Both the position numbers and the translations under genes were made by a program. The notes below the pieces were generated by a model. It had not been told where the DNA came from. It searched no databases and saw only the letters and a list, made by a program, of their open reading frames with translations. Of a DNA stretch of 64,000 bases, positions 57,138 to 64,000 are shown in pieces; position 1 is the first letter of the stretch, and each line of letters opens with the position of its first letter. Origin of the DNA: Desmodus rotundus (lineage: Eukaryota; Chordata; Mammalia; Chiroptera; Phyllostomidae); contig NW_026527298.1 in NCBI RefSeq assembly GCF_022682495.2, positions 18,949-82,948 of the forward strand, given 5' to 3'.

Positions 57138-59069
57138 ATTTTTTACTATATTTTACTGATTATGCCATTACGTTTGCCCCATTTTTCTCCCCTTTGTGTC
57201 CTCTGCCCAGTTTCCCCATTCCCTCCAGCATTCTCCCCCCATCCCCCCTTTAGTTCCTGTGCATGGGTCGTACATATTAAGCTCCTTGGCTTCTCCATTT
57301 CTATACTATTCTTAACCTGTCTATTTTGTACCTACCAATTATGCTTCTTATTCCTTCTAGCTTTTCCCTCATTCTTCTCCTTCCCTCTCCCCACTGATAA
57401 CCTTCCACGTGACCTCCAATTGCATGATTCTGTTCCTCTTCTAGTTGTTTGCTTAGTTCATTTTTGTTTGGGTTTTTTTTTGTGTGTGTAGGTTCAGTGG
57501 TTGGTAGTTGTGAGTTTCTTATTTATTTATTGTTCATAGTTTTGATCTTCTTTTTCTTAGGTAAGTCCCTTTATTCATTTCATATTATAAGGCCTTGGCT
57601 ATGATGAACTCCTTTAGCTTTTCTTACCTGGGAAGCACTTTATCTGCCCTTCCATTCTAAATGACAGCTTTGCTGGATAGAGTAATCTTGGATGGAGGTC
57701 CTTGCCTTTCATGACTTTGAATATTTCTTTGCAGCCCCTTCTTGCCTGCAAGGTTTCTTTTGAAAAATCAGCTGACAGTCTTATGGGAACTCCTTTGTAG
57801 GTAACTGTCTGCTTTTCTCTTGCTGCTTTTAAGATTCTGTCTTTATTTTTAATATTTGCCATTTTAATTATGATATGCCTTTGTGGGACCCTCTTTGAGT
57901 CCAACTGCTTTGGGACTCTCTGAGCTAGACTTGAATGACTCCTTCTCCAGACTGGGGACGTTTTCTTTCATTATTTTTGAAATAAGTTTTCAATTTCTTG
58001 CTCTTCTTCTTCTTCTGGCACCCCTATGACTTTGACATTGGCAGGTTTAAAGTTGTCCCAGAGGTTCCTAAGCATCTCCTCAGTATTCTGAATTCTTGTT
58101 TCTTCATTCTGTTCTGGTCGAATGTTTATTTCTTCCTTGTGTTCCAAACCGTTGATTTGAGTCCAGGTTTCCTTCCCTTCACTGTTGGTGCCCTGTATAA
58201 TTTTCTTTATTTCACTTTGCATAGCCTTCGCTTCTTCCTTTAATTTGTGACAATACTCAGTCATTTTTGTGAGCATCCTTATTACCAGTGTTTTGAACTG
58301 TGCAACTGATAGGTTGGCTCTCTCCTTGTCACTTACTTTTTTCTAGAGTTTTGATGTGTTCTTTCATCTGGGCCATATTTATTTTTCTTGGTGCACCTGT
58401 TATATTGTAAGGGGCAAAGCCTTACAATATATGTGCCAGAGCGGGGCAACCCACATCTCTGCATTGTGGTGCTGTATGTGAGGGAGGGGTCAGAAAGGGA
58501 ACAATGCCACTTGCTTGGCTCACCACCCCCTTTCAGTTACTTCCCTTGCTTTTCACAAGTGAATTGAGCCCTTTCATGTGCTGCAGTGGCACAGATTCAC
58601 AGGTTGTTGGGCTGGTGTATGTTCTTGGGCTCCATGGGCCCCTCTAGCAGACTCTCCTGTGACACCAGCAGGTTCTCCCATCACCACAACCCCAAGAGAT
58701 TTTTATAGCCAGAGGTTTTGAAGCTTTCTTGTCCCAGGTGGAACCCTGGGTTGCGAGGAACAACTCACTCCCCAGTTGTTCCTCCCAGCTTATCCACACA
58801 CGAATGTGGGACCTCCTGTCCTGCCAGCTGCTGCCTCACACACCCACCACCTTGCTGGGTGTCCTCTCCACCCAAGCTGCGCATCTCCACTCCTCCCACA
58901 AGTCTGGGTGAATGTTCCTTCTTTAACTCTTTGGTTGTCGGACTTCCATACAGTTCAATTTTCTGGCAGTTCTGGTTGTTTTTTCCTTTTTAAATTGGTG
59001 GTTATCCTTCCTTTGGTTGGGCAAGGAAGTGAAGCATATCTACCTACACCTCCATCTTGTCCAGAAGTT
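57137..59069 (-). mobile_element. Nearly full-length HAL1 (copy B)
   Basis: Duplicate of 32,640-34,572. ORF1 pieces 58,276-57,971 and 57,904-57,614 translate identically to those in copy A. Confidence 0.85.
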
Positions 59070-59464
59070 CAAAATATTATTTTTTATTTAATATATGTGT
59101 CTTTTCCCCAATAGCCATTAAGTTGTTAGAACATAAATGACTATTGTGTTGCTTGAACCTAACTACTTAATAACTCGTATATATTTCTCTTGGCCTAGAG
59201 GTGCCATAAAACTCATTGAGACACTTTAAATATATTGTATTAGTGGAAAATTTGAGATATAGCAAGGCTAACAGATCAGGAATAGAAATGGTCTCTGAGG
59301 GGTCCAGAGGTTGGACATAGGGGACAAAGACTTTGAAGTAACCACTGAAAGAAATAAAAGACATATTTATGTTTAAAGAATGAAAGGAAAGTATTATAGT
59401 AATTATTCCTTAACTAGATAATATCAATAGGCATTATCAATATAAATTGATAATACAAATTATG
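59070..59464. other. Intergenic DNA, no gene seen (copy B)
   Basis: Duplicate of 34,573-34,970. Confidence 0.4.
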
Positions 59465-59637
59465 AGGCCCTAGCCAGGTGCCAAGGTTTGGGTTCAGTCC
59501 CTAGTCAGGGCACATCGATGTCTGTCTGTCTCTCGGTCTCTCTCTCTCTCTCATCAACAAATAAAAAAATATTTTAAAAACACCAAGTGGAAATTCTAGT
59601 GTTGAAAAGTACAGTAATTGATATAAATTTTTAGAAG

Positions 59638-59677
<40 letters not shown>

Positions 59678-59881
59678 TTTTAGAAAGAGAGGAAGGGAGG
59701 GAGAGAGAGAGGTAGAGAAACAGTGATGTGAGAGAGAAACATCGATCAGCTGCCTTTCGTATGCGTTCCAAGCAGAGACCGAACCCGCAACCCAGGCATG
59801 TGCCCTGAGCAGGAATTGAACCAGCAATGATTCACTTTGTGGATCGATGCCCAACCAAGTGGGCTATACCAGTCAGGGCTG
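59465..59881. mobile_element. Two VES-type SINEs with (ATTT)n (copy B)
   Basis: Duplicate of 34,971-35,383: plus-strand copy 59,465-59,582 and minus-strand copy 59,634-59,880. Confidence 0.85.
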
Positions 59882-61498
59882 AAATAACTGTAGTGGAGGG
59901 ACTCAACAGCAGATTCATGATGGCAAGAAAGAAGTATAAATGAACTTGAAGATAGGTCAATACAGATTATCCAATCTGAAAAATAGAAAAAAAAGAAAGA
60001 AGAAAAGGGGACAGAGCCTCAGAGAACTGTGGAACACCATCAAGCACACTAACAAACATAATGGAAATCTCAGAGGTACAGGTAAGGGGAACAGGAGAGA
60101 AAAATATTTGAAGAAATAAGAGCCTAAGGTTTCCCCAAATTGGTTGAAAGACACACATTTATGGATAGCAGAAGCTTAGCACACACCAAACGAGATAAAG
60201 AACTCACATGTGGCACCTATGGTCAACCTTCAGAAAACCAAAGAAAAAGAAAAATCCTGAAAGCAGCCAGAGGAAAAAAAAATGACATATTAAAACCAGA
60301 GTTTATGCCCAGGCTGGTGTGTCTCAGTGGACTGAGTGCTGGACTGGGAACCAAAGGTTTGTCAGTTTGATTCCCAGTCAGGGCACATGCCTGGGTTGCA
60401 AGCCAGGTCTCTGGCTGGAGGCATGCAAGAGGCAACCGATTGAGATATCTCTCATACACTGATGTTTCTCTCCCTCTCTTTCTCGCTTCCCTTCCCCTTT
60501 CCCTAAAAATGAAACAAACAAACAAATAAAAAAATAAATATTTAAAAAATGATAGAGTTCATTATGATTTGAATGTCTCTGTCTTTCTCATTAGAAAACA
60601 TAGAGGCCACGACACAGTGAAAAGTCATCTTTAACACGCTGAAAAAAATACTCTATGAACCCAGAACTGGTGTGACCTTAACTCCAAGTAGGTTGGAAAG
60701 AGTGGAGCTGTTTTTGTAATCTCAAGAGAACCACTGAGAAACAAAGAAAAGAGATGTATAGCTAAAATGCAGTTGAAAAATAAAAATGTCATTTTATGCA
60801 TTTAAGTTTTATGGGTATAAAACTTTAAATCTCCAAGAGAAAGTGAGTAAGGGAGAAGAGCAATTAATAACAGGTTCAAACACAAATAAGTACTTAATTA
60901 GGAACTCTAAATACAGATGAATCAATAATTGCATTAAAAGTTAAGAGCCTAAACACTCACAATAAAAAGTCAAAGACAATCAGAAAGTATTAAGAAGCAG
61001 TCCCTGCTGTATGCTGTCTACAAGAGACTCCCCAAATATGAAGACCCAGGAGGGTTGACAGTGAATGGATGGAAAGTGATCCACCATACAAATAATAGGC
61101 ATGAGAAAACTGGAGTGGCTATGTCAACAGAATAAAAACAAAGAGTATGGCCAAGTGTAAAGAGGAGTGTTTTATAACAGTGAAAAGGGCAAGTTATCAG
61201 GAAGACTTAGTACTCATAAGTGTGTATGTGCCTAGCAACGCTGCCTCAAAATACATGAGAAAAAATTGACGGAAATGAAGTGAGAAATAGACAAGCCATG
61301 ATTATAGCTGGAGATTTTAACATCCAAGTTTTAGTAATTGAACAAACAACTAGACAAAAGGTCAGCAAAGACCATAAACACCATAAACTATAATCACATA
61401 AAAAAGACTTAGGTTTATTCACCGACAGACCATACACTAGTTTGTAAAACAAATCTCAATAAGTTAGGACTGAAATCATGCAGAGCATGCTTCTGATC
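59882..61498 (+). mobile_element. Old L1 ORF2 5' region, split by a SINE (copy B)
   Basis: Duplicate of 35,384-37,000. The inserted plus-strand VES is at 60,305-60,547. Confidence 0.6.
60305..60547 (+). mobile_element. VES-type SINE (copy B)
   Basis: Duplicate of 35,806-36,048. Confidence 0.9.
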
Positions 61499-61684
61499 AA
61501 ACGGAATTAAATGAGTAGTCAAGTACAAGGGTCAGACACACAGCAGTCCCCAGGTGCTTCATCCTCTTTCAGCACCACCGTCAGTGGCTCCCAGGCCTGC
61601 TCGCACCAGCCCCAGGGGGACAATGAGGGAGGGAAGTCTGGGGGCCTCCTACTGAGTTATTGCTCCCCGGCATCATGCTAGGTG

Positions 61685-62064
61685 TACCAGTTTGCTAGGG
61701 CTGCTGGAACTAAGTACAACTAAGTGGCTCAAACAACAGAAATGTGCTGTCTCAGTTCTGGCAGCTACCAGTCACAGATCAAGCTTCTGGTGGCTTGCTG
61801 GCAATCCTGGTGTTGACAAACATCACCTTGATCTTTCCCTCCATCTTCACGTGTCACTATCTGTGTATGTGTGTGACTTCCTGCAAATTTCTCCTTTTCA
61901 TAAGGACATCAGACATGTTGGGTTAGGGACCCACCATTCTGTATGACCTCGTCTTAACTAATTGCAACTGTAATGACCCTGTTAACAAATAAGTCTACAT
62001 GTGAGGCACTGTAGGTTAGGACTTCCACGTGTGAGCACTTGGGGAACACAATTTAACCCACACC
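61685..62064 (+). repeat. Ancient pan-mammalian repeat (copy B)
   Basis: Duplicate of 37,186-37,565, with one noted substitution (C for G at about 61,900). Confidence 0.5.
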
Positions 62065-62898
62065 ATGAGTATCCCTTACCCAGTTCTCTCTGGGAGATCT
62101 CTGCGAATTGTCCCACCCTGTTCCAGAGTCGGCCTTCGGCTGGCCTCACTTCACGTATCCCTCGACTGTAGCCCCAGTGGCTGTATCCATACTCCTCCAC
62201 TTGACTGTGCTTAGGGAGTCTCTGGTCCATGCTTAGTCCCTTCCTCTGTCTTTCAGTCACACCTCAGAGACTGTGTTTGTTTGCATCTGCCTGTTTTACT
62301 TCTTTTGGCTCATCCTCTTCCCAAATTCTCCTGATACCTATTTCCGGATGGGCTGATGATCCCATTCGGCCATCACGTCTCCACTACACACTGGTGGCAT
62401 GCTGACTGCTCCATGGGCATGCACGAATACACGTGGGAGTCCGCACTCCAGGTGCTGTGGAGAGGGATCTGCTTATCCAGCTTTTTCTGAGTCACCATGG
62501 TTCAAATACCCTGTTTCTCTGGCCTGACTTTTCTCTTGCCTCATCAGCTCCCCATTCTGCTTCTATCCCTTGATTCTGCTGCTCAGATCAGTGACCCAGA
62601 GGTGAATAAACAAACCACATGCTGGATTTCATCATGACCCTTTTACAGGCCGCCCTAGGGACTGCGGGTGGTTGATGTGGTGTTGCAAGTTCCTAGAAGG
62701 GAATTGCCGTCTTTCTCATCCTTGCCAGGGTGGGATTTGGTATTCTAGGTGCCAGACTGGTGCTTGGGTCAATTGAAGTTTTGATCCGTGCCCAGGTAAT
62801 CTAAACCTTGCTAACTAAGTTAGAATACAGGCTCAGGCTCCCCAAGGAGGTAAGCTGATGTTAATCAGAGCTTAGCTGCCTTGTGTTGCCTTGTTGAG
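62065..62898. other. CYP2A upstream flank, no gene seen (copy B)
   Basis: Duplicate of 37,566-38,399. Confidence 0.45.
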
Positions 62899-63389
62899 TC
62901 CTACCGAGCTTCTGTTGTACATTAGGCTGACCTGAGGTGAAAGTTCTACTAGTTAATTAGCATTTAGGGACAGGGCTATAGGCTTTGGGGCCTCCTCAAT
63001 GTGAGCTTGGGTCATTTGTCTTGGCCTGGACCTATTTGTGTGTCTTAGAATGAAGCTGTGACTCACACTGGGCTCAGGACAAAGACCATAGCCTGTGACC
63101 AATCAATCACTTGGGTGTCCCAAACAGACTTTGACCCTCGTCTATGGAGCACTCTATGCTGTATGCCATATGGACCCCTAGGGTGGCCCCTCATGAAAGG
63201 TCCTTCTTTAGGAAACTAAGGGGGTGGGAGAGACAAAGCAACTGCATTTAGCTGCTGAGCTCTGTGCTTCTAGGAACAGACTACCCACCAGGACCCATAT
63301 ATACTCCTGCTGCTTCGCTGGCTGTCCATGCTATGTTATGGCAGAACGTTTGAAATAAAACTACCACTTTGATATAATACCTTAACTGT
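62899..63389 (+). mobile_element. Candidate solo LTR (copy B)
   Basis: Duplicate of 38,400-38,890, keeping the TATATA and AATAAA pair. Confidence 0.35.
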
Positions 63390-64000
63390 CCCAAGGAGTG
63401 CAATGAATGTTTTTCCTTATAACCATGGGGATCAGAATCTTGTGGCAGGATAGGCATGGGCAGCAGCAGCAGAGAAATACACGTATTAGGCTCCTGTTAA
63501 GCAGTCCACTCTCAGAAGTACTGATCTCAGTATCTGAAGTTGTTTCTCTCTCTCTCCCTCTTTCTATCTCTCTCTCTCTCTCCTCCTCACATGTTTAAAC
63601 CTACATCATCCCTCAACAAAACACACCCAAATCTGCAGCCACACATTTTCTCTCATTCCAATACCCTTAAATCTTTGATTCTTCTCTCTCCAGAACCTAA
63701 ACTTCACAACTTTAGGGTCCCATCTCACTCTGAGACCCAAAATCACAAGCTCGGGGGCTCACACATGCAAATACTCCAGAATCTTCCCTTCTTCAATTTG
63801 TCTATTGTCCCCCCAAGTCAACAGCCATGGCAAGACACCACACAAGGAGCCACAGATTCAGTCTTGGGCCCACGCCCTGTTATTCCCCCAAGGAGGACCT
63901 GCCTCCTCTTAGGTTGGCAGCATCCCAAGCAATGCAGTGGAGCACAGCGGGGAGTGTAGTTGGAACGTGACATGAGACAGTTACATAATCAGAAACAAAA
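63390..64000 (+). promoter_or_regulatory. 5' flank of a second CYP2A gene, cut by the window end
   Basis: Duplicate of 38,891-39,501, including the CT-rich tract (63,543-63,583) and the C/EBP-like TTACATAA at 63,981-63,988. The TATA box (expected about 64,023) and ATG (expected about 64,078) lie just outside. Small clusters of substitutions occur near 63,750 and 63,930. Confidence 0.8.

Larger units (their letters stand above)
47433..64000 (+). repeat. Segmental duplication, copy B (partial at window end)
   Basis: Collinear with 24,303-39,501. Keeps about 1,398 bp at 51,794-53,192 that copy A lacks. It ends within the CYP2A proximal promoter: the last bases match 39,482-39,501, so the homologous ATG would fall at about 64,078. 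Confidence 0.92.

Noticed and set aside
63407..63959. Open frames near the end of copy B (and 38,908-39,460 in copy A) as upstream exons
   Set aside because: They lie in the CT-rich CYP2A 5' flank, show no domain, and CYP2A coding starts downstream at the TATA-linked ATG.
1..64000. CRISPR arrays, operons, phage or plasmid features
   Set aside because: The short repeats present are microsatellites or transposon tails, and the gene structure is eukaryotic throughout.

Overview
The window is nuclear DNA of a placental mammal, most probably an insect-eating type bat (Yangochiroptera or a relative). The evidence is a dense load of tRNA-derived SINEs of the bat VES type and many ORF1-only 'half-L1' (HAL1) retrotransposons, plus L1, L2 and MIR copies and a multi-exon cytochrome P450 gene with GT-AG introns. 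Nothing prokaryotic is present: no operons, CRISPR arrays or rRNA.

The one protein-coding gene is a complete nine-exon CYP2A gene on the + strand, 39,579-45,279 (495 codons including the stop). Every exon has an open frame and the haem-cysteine loop is intact. Two changes make its function doubtful. The invariant Arg of the K-helix EXXR motif is Thr (codon 361). The expected intron 5 donor reads AT instead of GT, although a GT six bases downstream could rescue the frame with two extra residues. Four specificity positions (Ser208, Phe300, Ala301, Gly369) match CYP2A13 rather than CYP2A6.

Layout: 1-24,300 is a gene-free mosaic of nested retroelements. It includes several HAL1 copies, two L1 copies with inverted 5' parts, a decayed RTE/BovB-like element, an L2 and a probable solo LTR. 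From about 24,303 to 47,430 lies a 23-kb unit holding an antisense FHL1 processed pseudogene, transposon-rich upstream DNA and the CYP2A gene. From about 47,433 to the window end the same unit starts again (second FHL1 pseudogene, same repeats, same CYP2A 5' flank). The window stops about 78 bases before the predicted start codon of a second CYP2A copy.

The two units differ unevenly. They are one to several percent different from 24.3 to about 30.4 kb, then almost identical for about 9 kb up to the CYP2A promoter, which suggests gene conversion or a more complex duplication history. Copy A also lacks about 1.4 kb that copy B keeps. Overall this is a segment of an expanding CYP2A cluster. Divergence figures are eye estimates from the sequence, not alignments.
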